NCBI RefSeq assembly: GCF_900111615.1
Contig: NZ_FOHU01000008.1
Location: 97,809-161,808 of the forward strand
Direction: 5' to 3'
Source: Natronincola peptidivorans
GTDB taxonomy: Bacteria > Bacillota > Clostridia > Peptostreptococcales > Natronincolaceae
DNA length: 64,000 nucleotides
The notes beneath the pieces were generated by a model. That model did no database searches and was not told where the DNA came from. It was given only the letters and a program-made list of their open reading frames with translations. Within the stretch, counting starts at the first letter, position 1; each line of letters begins with the position of its first letter. Of the stretch, positions 18,557-26,778 are shown in pieces. A program made the position numbers and the translations under genes.

Positions 18557-18589
18557 ATTATAGCAAAGGATTCTAACAGGATTCTGACA
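18557..18589 (-). promoter_or_regulatory. direct-repeat operator and -10 box of the beta-helix/stalk gene
   Basis: Plus-strand CTAACA (18573) and CTGACA (18584) are 11 bp apart. TATAAT (complement 18557-18562) lies exactly 10 bp from the first repeat. Same geometry as at 16056, 20693 and 21927. Confidence 0.7.
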
Positions 18590-18635
18590 AATTCCATGTT
18601 TTTCTTTGTCCATCTATCAATTTTGTGTTTCTTTA

Positions 18636-18669
18636 GGAAAAAGGACCCCAAAATAGTTCTGGAGTCCTA
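18636..18669 (-). terminator. terminator of the CBM3/stalk gene
   Basis: AGGACTCCAGAAC folds back on a GGGGTCCT arm (18641-18668) and is followed on the minus strand by TTTTTCC. It lies just past the stop at 18685. Confidence 0.7.
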
Positions 18670-18684
18670 TAGCTTCAGTTGTTT

Positions 18685-20619
18685 TTATTTTTCTATACTA
18701 ATCTCCCTCGTTGCTTCATCATACTCCACTGTTGCTCCCAACACCTCACTGACAAATCGTAGGGGTACAAAGGTTCTGCCCGGTGGCATAATTCTTGGCT
18801 CTGTATCGATCAAGATGATTTCTCCATTCACCAGTACCTCTTTAGAGCCGATGGTCAACAGGATTTCTGTATCTCCTTCTGTAATCAGCACCTGTCTTGT
18901 CTCAGATAGCCATTTCACATCTGCTCCTAAAGCTTGGCTGATAAATTTCAATGGTACTAGGGTTCTGTTGGTTTCTCCATCAATAAAAGGCATGGCATCC
19001 AGCTGTTGGGTTTCATCATCTAGCGTGATATCGGGTTTTCCTATGGTGAGTCGTATTTTCTTTTTAGGAGGACTTGTTTCTTGTGTGCCTTCCCAGCCTT
19101 CTATTTCTTCAGTTTCTTCTATTTCCTCTGTCTCCTCTTGTTCTTCTTGACTATCTCCTGATGTAGGTCTGCTGGAGCCTCCACCGCCTCCACCTGAGCT
19201 ACCGCCGCTTGAGCCGCCATTGGTGGCCGCTGCTCTGGTAATCACGATGTTATAAACCTTTTCTGTAGCATCCTCTGCTGTCACCTTCACCTCTATGGGA
19301 TTGGTACCTACCGCTAGACTTTTGGTACCGATTCCTGTCACCTCTGCCTTAGCATCCTCCGCCTCTGCTGTCACAACGATGCTATTTACTTGGTTTTCTA
19401 CTGCTGCTGTATAGCTTAAGGTATCTTTGTTAAAGGCTGGGGTTAAGGTGCCTTGGCTGAGGCTCAAACTCTTTAAATTAGCGTTATTTGATATAGGTAC
19501 TACGGCTACTTTTCTTGTGATGGTTATGATGTAGATCTTTTCTGTAGTACCATCCTCCGCTGTGGCGGTTACTTCTATGGTGTTTTCTCCTAGCCCCAAA
19601 GCCTTTGTACCGATTCCTACTACCTCTGCCTTGTCATCCTCCGCCTCCGCTGTCACAACAATGCTATTTACTTGGTTTTCCACTTCTGCTGTATAGCTTA
19701 GGTTTTCTTTATTAAAGGCAGGGGTTAAGGTACCTTGGCTGAGGCTCAAACTCTTTAAATTAGCGTTATTTGATATAGGTACTATGGCTACTTTTCTTGT
19801 GATGGTTATGATGTAGATCTTTTCTGTAGTACCATCCTCCGCCGTGGCGGTTACTTCTACGGTGTTTTCTCCTAGCCCCAAAGCCTTTGTACCGATTCCT
19901 ACTACCTGTGCCTTGTCATCCTCCGCCTCCGCTGTCACAACAATGCTATTTACTTGGTTTTCCACTTCTGCTGTATAGCTTAGGTTTTCTTTATTAAAGG
20001 CAGGGGTTAAGGTACCTTCACTGATGCTTAAGCTTTTTAAATCTGCATTGCTTGATTGATTAGCTGGTGGTTCCTTTCCGAATACCAATTCTCCTGAAAT
20101 ATATGCCGTCACTTTGTCCCAGTCCACATAAGTAGTTGCAGATGGATTAAAGGAATAGTCATTTGTTTGTGTATAATTGCTCCAATCAGCTTTTGCTATC
20201 CTAGATTGTATCTCAAGAGCACTATTTGGTGCAAGCTGGCCTGGGTTGTCTCTAAATCCTATTTCCAAATAATAATCTGCTGTAGCCATTAATTCTGATA
20301 TCTTAACAAAATTACCATAGACTTTACTTGTAACAGATGTGTAAGTAGGACTCACGATTATTGCATGATCACACCAAAATTGCTGTGGTTTTTCACCATC
20401 AATTGTGTAATAATATCTAAGCTTCACATCTGCAAGATTAATACTCTCACCCCCTGTATTGGTTATTTTAAATCTTGGATCAAGGGCATTTACACTTTCA
20501 GATCTACTATCATTAAACATTTCCAAACTTAGTCTTGTGTTTGCAAAGGAAGCTTCTGCAGCATATAATGTGAAAAATAAAACAGTTAGTACCAATAAAA
20601 GAAACGTCGCCTTTCTCAT
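18685..20619 (-). CDS. secreted CBM3-like protein with cadherin-like repeats and C-terminal stalk domain
   Basis: A 644-residue exported protein. The signal peptide ends near AEA (residue 23). Residues about 27-182 match a family 3 carbohydrate-binding module: RFKITNTGGESINLADVKLRYYY, WCDHA and YLEIGF, usually a cellulose or chitin binder. Then come three near-identical 94-residue cadherin-like beta-sandwich repeats (about 190-470; 282 bp each in DNA), a Gly/Ser stretch, an acidic Glu/Thr linker and the stalk domain (about 525-644). TGAGGTGATAGG precedes ATG. Promoter and operator lie 70-130 bases upstream. The likely role is a surface adhesin; it has no catalytic domain. Confidence 0.87.
   Translation of the reverse strand: MRKATFLLLVLTVLFFTLYAAEASFANTRLSLEMFNDSRSESVNALDPRFKITNTGGESINLADVKLRYYYTIDGEKPQQFWCDHAIIVSPTYTSVTSKVYGNFVKISELMATADYYLEIGFRDNPGQLAPNSALEIQSRIAKADWSNYTQTNDYSFNPSATTYVDWDKVTAYISGELVFGKEPPANQSSNADLKSLSISEGTLTPAFNKENLSYTAEVENQVNSIVVTAEAEDDKAQVVGIGTKALGLGENTVEVTATAEDGTTEKIYIITITRKVAIVPISNNANLKSLSLSQGTLTPAFNKENLSYTAEVENQVNSIVVTAEAEDDKAEVVGIGTKALGLGENTIEVTATAEDGTTEKIYIITITRKVAVVPISNNANLKSLSLSQGTLTPAFNKDTLSYTAAVENQVNSIVVTAEAEDAKAEVTGIGTKSLAVGTNPIEVKVTAEDATEKVYNIVITRAAATNGGSSGGSSGGGGGGSSRPTSGDSQEEQEETEEIEETEEIEGWEGTQETSPPKKKIRLTIGKPDITLDDETQQLDAMPFIDGETNRTLVPLKFISQALGADVKWLSETRQVLITEGDTEILLTIGSKEVLVNGEIILIDTEPRIMPPGRTFVPLRFVSEVLGATVEYDEATREISIEK
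19199..20044 (-). repeat. three tandem 282-bp coding repeats
   Basis: Blocks of 282 bp are repeated in frame, with boundaries near 19481 and 19763. For example, the segment around 19461 recurs exactly 282 bp later at 19743. The two upstream copies (19481-20044) are nearly identical; the copy nearest the C-terminus has diverged. Each encodes one cadherin-like repeat (KSLSxSxGTLTPAFNK). Confidence 0.85.
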
Positions 20620-20692
20620 CCTATCACCTCATATCAATTTTTTTTATATTTCTCACAGTTTTTTTAAAAATACAAAATATTTTATTGTTTAT

Positions 20693-20746
20693 ATTATACT
20701 AAAGTCCTCTGACAGGATTCTGACAAATAGTGACTATAGATTGACA
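20693..20746 (-). promoter_or_regulatory. direct-repeat operator and -10 box of the CBM3/stalk gene
   Basis: Plus-strand CTGACA at 20709 and 20720, GTGACT at 20730 and TTGACA at 20741 give TGAC cores spaced 11, 10 and 11 bp. TATAAT (complement 20693-20698) is exactly 10 bp from the first. There is no -35 of its own. Confidence 0.75.
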
Positions 20747-20781
20747 AAATATTTATTCTTCCCTTATAAAAACCTATTTCC

Positions 20782-21894
20782 TTAATAGGAGGAGTGTAGT
20801 TCTTGTTGTAGGGCCTTTATCCTTTGTGAGGGGGCTGTATCATATTCCTCAAGTAATGTTTTTTCCAGCCATTGATAGTGGTTAAAGGCGGCTATATTGT
20901 TTTTTGTCTTTTGATAAATCTCCATCAGCATATAGTTGAAGCTTTCCTCAAAGGGAGCTAGTTTTGTGATGGCCTTCAACAGTCTTATGGTTTCCTCTTT
21001 ACGGTTTTTCTCTCTATAGGTCTTCATGATTTCTATTAGGGCTTCCAGTAGTTTTTCTCTTAGTTGTTGGTCCTTTTCCATGCTCCATAGGTAGCCTTCT
21101 TCTGTCAAAAATCCATTGCCGAAGACTATACTGGCCTTCTCAACTGCATCATAGGTGGAGGGGTCCTCTTTTTTATAGTTGGATAAAACTGCCTCCACCT
21201 GAAAATAGTCGCATTCTCCCTCTTCTATAATAAGGCAGTACCCGTTGCTGCTGTACTCCAGCCTTAGGATGTTTTTTATTTGGGAAAAAAGGTTTCTGAT
21301 CTTGCATACGGAGGTTTGTAGAATTTGTAAAGCTTTTTCTGGTTCATACTCCGGCAACAGATTTTCTATAATCCTTTCTTTATGGACATAGCTGCCATGA
21401 TGCATCAGCAGGTAGGCAAAAAGCTCCTTTGCCTTTATCCGCTGCCATTTTACAGGAAGCTCTCCAATGGTAACAGATAGTTCCTCAAAGGTTTTGATTT
21501 TTAGGGTTTCTGCTGTGTGTTGTTTTCTCATATTGATTTCATTTTTGATCCTTTCCACCATCCGGTTGAAGCGTTCCTCTTTGATTGGCTTTAGGATATA
21601 ATCAATAGCGTTTAAGTCAAAGGCCTGTACTGCATATTGGTTGTAGCTGGTGATAAAAACAATCATCATGGCAGAATTCTGCTCTAATAATTTTTCTGCT
21701 AAAGTAATACCGTCCATCTCTGGCAGATCAATATCAATAAATGCCACCTGAGGTTGGATAGCTTTCACTGCCTCTAATGCCTTTAGGGGATTTTGATATT
21801 TTCCTGCCACCTGAAAGGAGCCAGTTTTATCAATAAGTTCACTGGTTTCTTCTAGGTTATACCATTCATCGTCTATCACTATCGCTTTGATCAT
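20782..21894 (-). CDS. SARP-type response regulator (REC-wHTH-BTAD)
   Basis: A 370-residue response regulator. REC domain: residues 1-125, with the acidic pair D9/D10 (VIDDE), phospho-Asp D54 in FIDIDLPEMDG and the conserved Lys in YILKPI. An OmpR-like winged helix follows at about 140-235 (LFAYLLMHHGSYVHKERIIENL). Then comes a BTAD domain (about 240-370), a TPR-like dimer module of SARP activators. ATG at complement 21892-21894 is chosen; an ATG six codons upstream would itself overlap the GGAGG. The histidine kinase lies directly upstream. The 11-bp direct repeats before its own promoter and before the three stalk genes are what a SARP/OmpR-type domain binds. Confidence 0.9.
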   Translation of the reverse strand: MIKAIVIDDEWYNLEETSELIDKTGSFQVAGKYQNPLKALEAVKAIQPQVAFIDIDLPEMDGITLAEKLLEQNSAMMIVFITSYNQYAVQAFDLNAIDYILKPIKEERFNRMVERIKNEINMRKQHTAETLKIKTFEELSVTIGELPVKWQRIKAKELFAYLLMHHGSYVHKERIIENLLPEYEPEKALQILQTSVCKIRNLFSQIKNILRLEYSSNGYCLIIEEGECDYFQVEAVLSNYKKEDPSTYDAVEKASIVFGNGFLTEEGYLWSMEKDQQLREKLLEALIEIMKTYREKNRKEETIRLLKAITKLAPFEESFNYMLMEIYQKTKNNIAAFNHYQWLEKTLLEEYDTAPSQRIKALQQELHSSY

Positions 21895-21926
21895 CTTGGT
21901 CCTCACCTCCATCTATATCATCATCC

Positions 21927-21959
21927 ATTATATCAAGGTCCGCTGACAGGATTCTGACA
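21927..21959 (-). promoter_or_regulatory. autoregulatory operator and -10 box of the response-regulator gene
   Basis: CTGACA at 21943 and 21954 (11-bp period) begins right after the kinase stop codon. TATAAT (complement 21927-21932) is 10 bp away. This matches the three stalk-gene promoters, implying autoregulation. Confidence 0.72.
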
Positions 21960-21961
21960 AA

Positions 21962-23653
21962 TTATCCCGTCAATGTAGGAGATTGATATGGAATAGAAAA
22001 TATGACGGATGTTCCCGCCGCTTCTTTGCTTTCTATCTTTAAGCCCTCTCCATAGTGCTTTAATAGCCTTCTATGTATATTATAGATTCCTATTCCTTGG
22101 TCTTCTTTTTCTTCCTTCGTTAAGCCTTGAAGTTTATCTCTAGGTATTCCCACCCCATCATCCTTTATTTCAAAAGAAATCTTCCTATCATCTTGAGAAA
22201 TGGTTAACCACACATTTCCTCCCTCTGCCTTTCTTAATATACCATGCCGGATGGAGTTTTCTACTAGGGGCTGGAGAATCAGTCTTGGAATATGGACTTT
22301 GGGTGTATCTTTGCATACAATATGGAAATTTAGTCTATCTCCAAATCTTGTTTTTTCAATAGCCACATAGGTGTTTACTGCCTCAAGCTCATCCTCTAAC
22401 AAAACCATAGGGTTGGTATGATCAAAGTAACAACTGTTGGTTAGGTATTCTCCTAGATTACCGATAAGCTCTCTAGCTCCATCGGGGTCTCTTTTAATCA
22501 TGGCGCCAATAACGCTAAGGGTATTGTTAAGAAAATGCGGATTGATTTGTGCCTGTAAAAAGGATATCTCACTGGTTTCTGCTTTGTCTATGGCTGTAGA
22601 TGCAATGTATTCTAAGGTTTTTTGATTTTCTACAAACAGGGTAATATCGGTGATGGTTAGGATTTTGCCAATCTCTAGGCTATCCTCTCCAGAAATTTTT
22701 GTGATTTGGGCTGAGTAATATCTTTCTTCTCCATTTTGCGGCAGTTTGAATTCAGTTATTGGATTTTCTTCTGAGATTCCCTTTAATTCAGGATGGGATT
22801 CTAAGAAGGAGGTAAAAGTATAGTCATAGGAAGGTGCCTTTAGGACAGGATAAAGCTTTGTGACGGCATCATTGACATCAATAATATGGTCCCTTAGATC
22901 TATCAGGATGATTCCTTCCCTTGATTGTTTAAATACAGTTTCTGTTGCAATGGGAATGGTATTGAAGATTCTGAAATAGAAAATTCCAAATACATATAAA
23001 AACCCTGATAGGACTGATACCACTGGAAAATAGTCAATGCCAAGGTAGCTGTTATTTGTAGCATTTAAGTACACTGTAATCCATGGGAAAATAGAGGCTA
23101 TAATCATAATGAAGTAGCCGTATCTGTGGAATTTGGATGTCCTTAATAATCCTCGTATGTAAAAAAACATAGATATTATACCTAAGGATGTGCCTGAGGC
23201 AACCAACAAGAAAAATAATGGTTCCTTTGTTGATATGATTACAGAAAAGTATCCATTGCTTTCAAAGCTATAGGAAGAAATATAGAGATGATGGAGATGG
23301 TTGGTATAATATATTAGCATATATAAGATTGGATGATATAAGCCTGCATATTTGGCTATCTTTAAATGTTTTTTCGAGACTCTGGCATATTCTAAGCTCA
23401 TCACCATCCATAGATAATGCTGGATGGGTATGGGGATATGCTGTAGATGAAACCAAAACATGGCGGTAGAAAAGTCATTTGCGTTGATTTCGCCGATATA
23501 TGCACCGCTATATACAATGGCTGCCATTAACAGCATAATAAAGTAATTTGCCCCGGGCATCCCACGCCTTTTATAAGCATACAAAATCAGTGCAATGGCA
23601 CAAAATATTGTCCCTAATAGCACCAAGGTAAATGTTAATTGAACCATATTCAT
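21962..23653 (-). CDS. LytS-type sensor histidine kinase with 7TM and PAS input
   Basis: A 563-residue membrane kinase. Residues about 5-215 contain seven hydrophobic helices (histidine-kinase N-terminal 7TM domain), then a PAS-like segment (about 220-325; EGIILIDLRDHIIDVNDAV). The His_kinase module has the phospho-acceptor in QINPHFLNN (about 355). The ATPase domain has the N-box PLVENSIRHG, G1 DDGVGIP and G2 GIGIYNIHRRL. The ATG at complement 23651-23653 is used; the next in-frame ATG five codons upstream overlaps GGAGG, the ribosome-binding site. It forms a two-component system with the SARP-type regulator 50 bases downstream. The signal is unknown. Confidence 0.9.
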   Translation of the reverse strand: MNMVQLTFTLVLLGTIFCAIALILYAYKRRGMPGANYFIMLLMAAIVYSGAYIGEINANDFSTAMFWFHLQHIPIPIQHYLWMVMSLEYARVSKKHLKIAKYAGLYHPILYMLIYYTNHLHHLYISSYSFESNGYFSVIISTKEPLFFLLVASGTSLGIISMFFYIRGLLRTSKFHRYGYFIMIIASIFPWITVYLNATNNSYLGIDYFPVVSVLSGFLYVFGIFYFRIFNTIPIATETVFKQSREGIILIDLRDHIIDVNDAVTKLYPVLKAPSYDYTFTSFLESHPELKGISEENPITEFKLPQNGEERYYSAQITKISGEDSLEIGKILTITDITLFVENQKTLEYIASTAIDKAETSEISFLQAQINPHFLNNTLSVIGAMIKRDPDGARELIGNLGEYLTNSCYFDHTNPMVLLEDELEAVNTYVAIEKTRFGDRLNFHIVCKDTPKVHIPRLILQPLVENSIRHGILRKAEGGNVWLTISQDDRKISFEIKDDGVGIPRDKLQGLTKEEKEDQGIGIYNIHRRLLKHYGEGLKIESKEAAGTSVIFSIPYQSPTLTG

Positions 23654-23793
23654 GGGATCATCCTCCATTTTCTAGCTTTATGGGTCAATTTTATCATAAT
23701 ATTACAAAATATAACATTAGTATGCAAATAATTTCATGCATTTCAGCTTAGTTTTTTTACAGCTACAGGCTTAAATCTATTTCTTTATGAAAA

Positions 23794-23823
23794 CATCCCT
23801 CAAAACTATAGTTTTGAGGGATG
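23794..23823 (-). terminator. terminator of the ABC exporter operon
   Basis: A perfect 30-bp palindrome (15-bp arms, CATCCCTCAAAACTA on each strand) is followed by TTTTC on the minus strand. It lies about 50 bases past the permease stop. Confidence 0.8.
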
Positions 23824-23871
23824 ACAAAAGGGCATAGACTATGGAGATTTATTTTTTTATCTTCCTATTTA

Positions 23872-24654
23872 CTATTCTCCATTAAAGGCTCTAGCAGCAC
23901 TTTTGGTTGCAATCGTGATTGTGATAACGGAAGCAATGCTTCCTACAAGAAAGCCATATAGAATATATGCTGACCTCCAGCCTTCGATTAATAAAGCTCT
24001 CATGCCTTCAAATATATAAGTGGTAGGATTAATTATGGCTGCTATACGTAACCAGCCTGTTTCAATCAAGTCTAAAGGTACAAAGGTGGTACTCAAAAAT
24101 AGCATGGGGAAAAAAATCATCGTGCTCATCTGTACTGCGTGAGAGCTTTTTGTCACTAGGGCTACAGTGGCTGCATAGCCAGTAAAGGCTAGTCCTAAGC
24201 CAGTAACCAGTACAAGAATGATGATGAACCCACCTATCCCCCTATAAATCCTAACCCCCATCAGTATTGCAACCATCGTCAATAGGATTGTTTGCACCAC
24301 CAACTGCAGCATACCTGTGATAATTGGGCCCAATACAATGGCTAATCTAGAGGTGGGGGTAAGAAGTAATCTTGCAAAGTACCCACTTTCTAAGTCTTTG
24401 ACTAGAGTTTGCACTGCACCTGTTGCGGCACCAATGGCGGCAGATACTACAGAAACTGGCAAGATAAAAGCTGTGTAGTTAACACCTTCTAGGGTTGGTA
24501 AATCTGTTACTGCCCCTATCCCAGCTGTATATACAAAGAGAAAAAATAAGCTTATGATGAAATTGGGGATATAGGCATAGGGATTTCGAATAGCTGCAAT
24601 CAGACTTCGCTTTGTCAGTAGCATAATATCCTTGATTAATACTTTATTTTTCAT
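23872..24654 (-). CDS. ABC-2 type (DrrB-like) exporter permease
   Basis: A 260-residue membrane protein with six predicted helices. It has the ABC-2 core pattern: an early FIISLFFLFVYTAG helix, a FILPVSVVSAAIGAA segment, the conserved GYFARLLLTPTSR loop and a final FEGMRALLIEGW before the last helix. It pairs with the ATPase encoded 2 bases upstream on the same strand. Together they resemble DrrAB-type drug or lipid exporters. Substrate unknown. Confidence 0.88.
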   Translation of the reverse strand: MKNKVLIKDIMLLTKRSLIAAIRNPYAYIPNFIISLFFLFVYTAGIGAVTDLPTLEGVNYTAFILPVSVVSAAIGAATGAVQTLVKDLESGYFARLLLTPTSRLAIVLGPIITGMLQLVVQTILLTMVAILMGVRIYRGIGGFIIILVLVTGLGLAFTGYAATVALVTKSSHAVQMSTMIFFPMLFLSTTFVPLDLIETGWLRIAAIINPTTYIFEGMRALLIEGWRSAYILYGFLVGSIASVITITIATKSAARAFNGE

Positions 24655-24656
24655 GG

Positions 24657-25619
24657 TTATACACCTCTATTCTCGTTGGTGCTTTTTTTATCTCTGATAA
24701 TCTGTAAAAACACATCATCCAAGGTGGGTGAAGCTATCTGAATATCTATTGGAAATACATGAACTGCTGCCAATTTGCCAAGAATCACTGGCAGATATTC
24801 TCGGTTTTTCTGTAGGTGGAGGATTATCTGATTGTCTAAGGATTCTAGGTTTGAGGTGATTTCCATCATAGCTTTTTGGGCCTTTTCCTTTTCTTGGATA
24901 GATCTAAAGAATAGCTTTATTTTATCCAGCATCAGGGAGCTTTTTAATGCTTCTGGCTTTTCCAAAGCTACAATTTCACCATCGTTAATAATACCTACCC
25001 TATCCGCCACTTCATCTGCTTCCTCTAAATATTGTGTGGTTAAAAATATGGTGGTGCCATATTCTTTGTTTAGCTTTTTAATTTCCTGCCACAGATCCAT
25101 TCGACTGGCCGGATCTAGTCCCACAGTAGGTTCATCTAAAAAGAGGACCTTAGGGCGATGGACCAGTGTCATGGCTAGGTCCAGCCTTCTTTGCATCCCG
25201 CCGGAGTACTTTCCACATTGTTTATCGGCGTCTTTGGTTAATCCCACTAATTCCAGTAATTCCTTAGCTCTTTTTATAGCCTCTGCCTTTGAAAACCCAA
25301 AGAGTCGTCCTTGTAATATAATCAGCTCTCTTCCTGTTAAGGCTGGATCAATTGCTGTGTTTTGTAAAGCTACTCCGATTTGCAAACGTATTTTCTCCGG
25401 CTTCTGCAGCAAATCATATCCTGCAATTTTCCCCTCTCCAAAGGTGGGTTTCATTAGTGTTGTCAGCATTTTAATGGTGGTGGATTTTCCAGCTCCATTA
25501 GGGCCAAGAAAGGCAAAAAATTCTCCTTCCTTCACACTAAAGCTAATATTTTTAACTGCCTCTGTTCCTTCTTTATAGGTTTTGGAAAGCTGTGATACTT
25601 CTATAATCCTATTAGACAT
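24657..25619 (-). CDS. ABC exporter ATP-binding protein (DrrA-like)
   Basis: A 320-residue ABC ATPase. Walker A is GPNGAGKST near residue 40, the signature YSGGMQRRLDLA near 140, Walker B VLFLDEPTVGLD, and the H-loop is TTQYLEEADEVADRV, where Gln-Tyr replaces the usual His (typical of DrrA-like proteins). The C-terminal 80 residues match the DrrA regulatory extension. The ATG at complement 25617-25619 follows ATAGGAGG; an in-frame GTG six codons upstream would include the ribosome-binding site. The permease gene starts 2 bases after its stop. The message carries a long hairpin leader (25650-25758). Confidence 0.9.
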   Translation of the reverse strand: MSNRIIEVSQLSKTYKEGTEAVKNISFSVKEGEFFAFLGPNGAGKSTTIKMLTTLMKPTFGEGKIAGYDLLQKPEKIRLQIGVALQNTAIDPALTGRELIILQGRLFGFSKAEAIKRAKELLELVGLTKDADKQCGKYSGGMQRRLDLAMTLVHRPKVLFLDEPTVGLDPASRMDLWQEIKKLNKEYGTTIFLTTQYLEEADEVADRVGIINDGEIVALEKPEALKSSLMLDKIKLFFRSIQEKEKAQKAMMEITSNLESLDNQIILHLQKNREYLPVILGKLAAVHVFPIDIQIASPTLDDVFLQIIRDKKSTNENRGV

Positions 25620-25649
25620 TATAAAGCCTCCTATCACTTAAGGTAGTAT

Positions 25650-25758
25650 AGGTATACGCCTTTAACGCTAAATTTTAATATACACGGTCTACTGTTTCGC
25701 CCAAACCCATGGGCTGCAAATGTAGTCCTTAGTATATTAAAGTTTAGAGGCGTATGTC
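25650..25758 (-). promoter_or_regulatory. long hairpin leader element before the ABC exporter
   Basis: About 109 bases fold into one long imperfect hairpin. The outer arms ATACGCC...AATATAC and GTATATT...GGCGTAT pair over about 24 bp. The inside carries GGACTAC/GTAGACC and GCCCA/TGGGC helices. In the minus-strand transcript it ends about 20 bases before the exporter's ribosome-binding site. I could not match it to a known riboswitch class. A small inverted-repeat (MITE-like) insertion is the alternative. Confidence 0.5.
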
Positions 25759-25839
25759 TGCAAAAAACCGTACTGATATCGCAGGGGATATCCTTATCCT
25801 TTCTTAGTATAAAGCTGGTGCTCTACTCTAGGGATGGAT

Positions 25840-26532
25840 TTATAAGATGCCTTTTAAAAAATGGTTTGAGACTTTTTGGGCCATCTCTTCAACAGTGGTT
25901 TTATCGTCCCTAAAAAATATTTTTATATTACTTTCTCTACATTCTGCTTCTATTTGCTGGTTCATTGATTCATTGATGGATAAAAACTTCTTCCATTTAT
26001 CCTGGGGACAGGGCAGTTGAAGAATCATTTCCTTCATTGGCTGTCTTTCTGGACTTTCCTCCCAGATTTTATTGCTAAGCTGGTTATCAATTTTGATGCA
26101 GCATATTTGTTGAGGAGACAGGACTTTTGCAAGTATGGCTGGGTTTGTTATACCTCCATCTACTAGTATGCTTTGATGCTGATCTGTTTTTTTAATGTCT
26201 TCACTAAATAGATGTAAGTGCTCTGCTGTTGCAGCAATATAAAAGTCATTATTTTCTTCCCATGTGGGGAAGGAAAGTGCCCAATCCATGGGATTATCTG
26301 CTGTAAACCAAGCTGTATTTGCTGGATACAATTCTTCTGAATACCTGCTGATATACTTGCCATAAATGTATTCATCCATGTCATAAAGTAATAGTCCATA
26401 TTTTTCAGAAATCCTTTTGCTAATTGTACTTTTCCCTGCACAGCCACCACCAAGTATCCAATAGATGTTTTTTCGATTAGATAAGATCTCTCCAGCTTCA
26501 GTTAATAGGTATTCATTAAGATGGTATTTCAT
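25840..26532 (-). CDS. P-loop nucleotide kinase-like protein
   Basis: A protein of about 230 residues with a Walker A loop GGGCAGKST near residue 30, then LLLYDMDEYI (likely the substrate-binding Asp of shikimate/gluconate-kinase-like folds) and ILVDGG as a Walker B-like strand. The exact family is not recognised; an uncharacterised AAA/kinase of the adenylate-kinase superfold is the best reading. The second of two nearby ATGs (complement 26530-26532) is better spaced from AGAGG. It stands alone between the exporter leader and the FecR gene terminator. Confidence 0.7.
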   Translation of the reverse strand: MKYHLNEYLLTEAGEILSNRKNIYWILGGGCAGKSTISKRISEKYGLLLYDMDEYIYGKYISRYSEELYPANTAWFTADNPMDWALSFPTWEENNDFYIAATAEHLHLFSEDIKKTDQHQSILVDGGITNPAILAKVLSPQQICCIKIDNQLSNKIWEESPERQPMKEMILQLPCPQDKWKKFLSINESMNQQIEAECRESNIKIFFRDDKTTVEEMAQKVSNHFLKGIL

Positions 26533-26647
26533 AAACATTCCTCTTTTCTTTTTGATTTTTTAAAACTATTAAAAAGGCTAATAGTTTTATGGATATCTTA
26601 TTATACCTTTCAATGAAACTCTGGTGGTATACTGGAGGGTTGTGATA

Positions 26648-26678
26648 TAAAAAAATCCCCTAGATTTTCTCTAGAGGA
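26648..26678 (-). terminator. terminator of the NHL/FecR operon
   Basis: TCCTCTAGA pairs with TCTAGGGGA around a short loop and is followed by seven or more T on the minus strand. It lies about 100 bases past the FecR-gene stop. Confidence 0.8.
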
Positions 26679-26778
26679 CTTTAATATACACTTCTATTTT
26701 TATCTAAAATCTTTTAAAACACTGATTAAAAATTGTTTTTTCCATCAACACACTCAATATGGGTGGTTATAGGATAGT

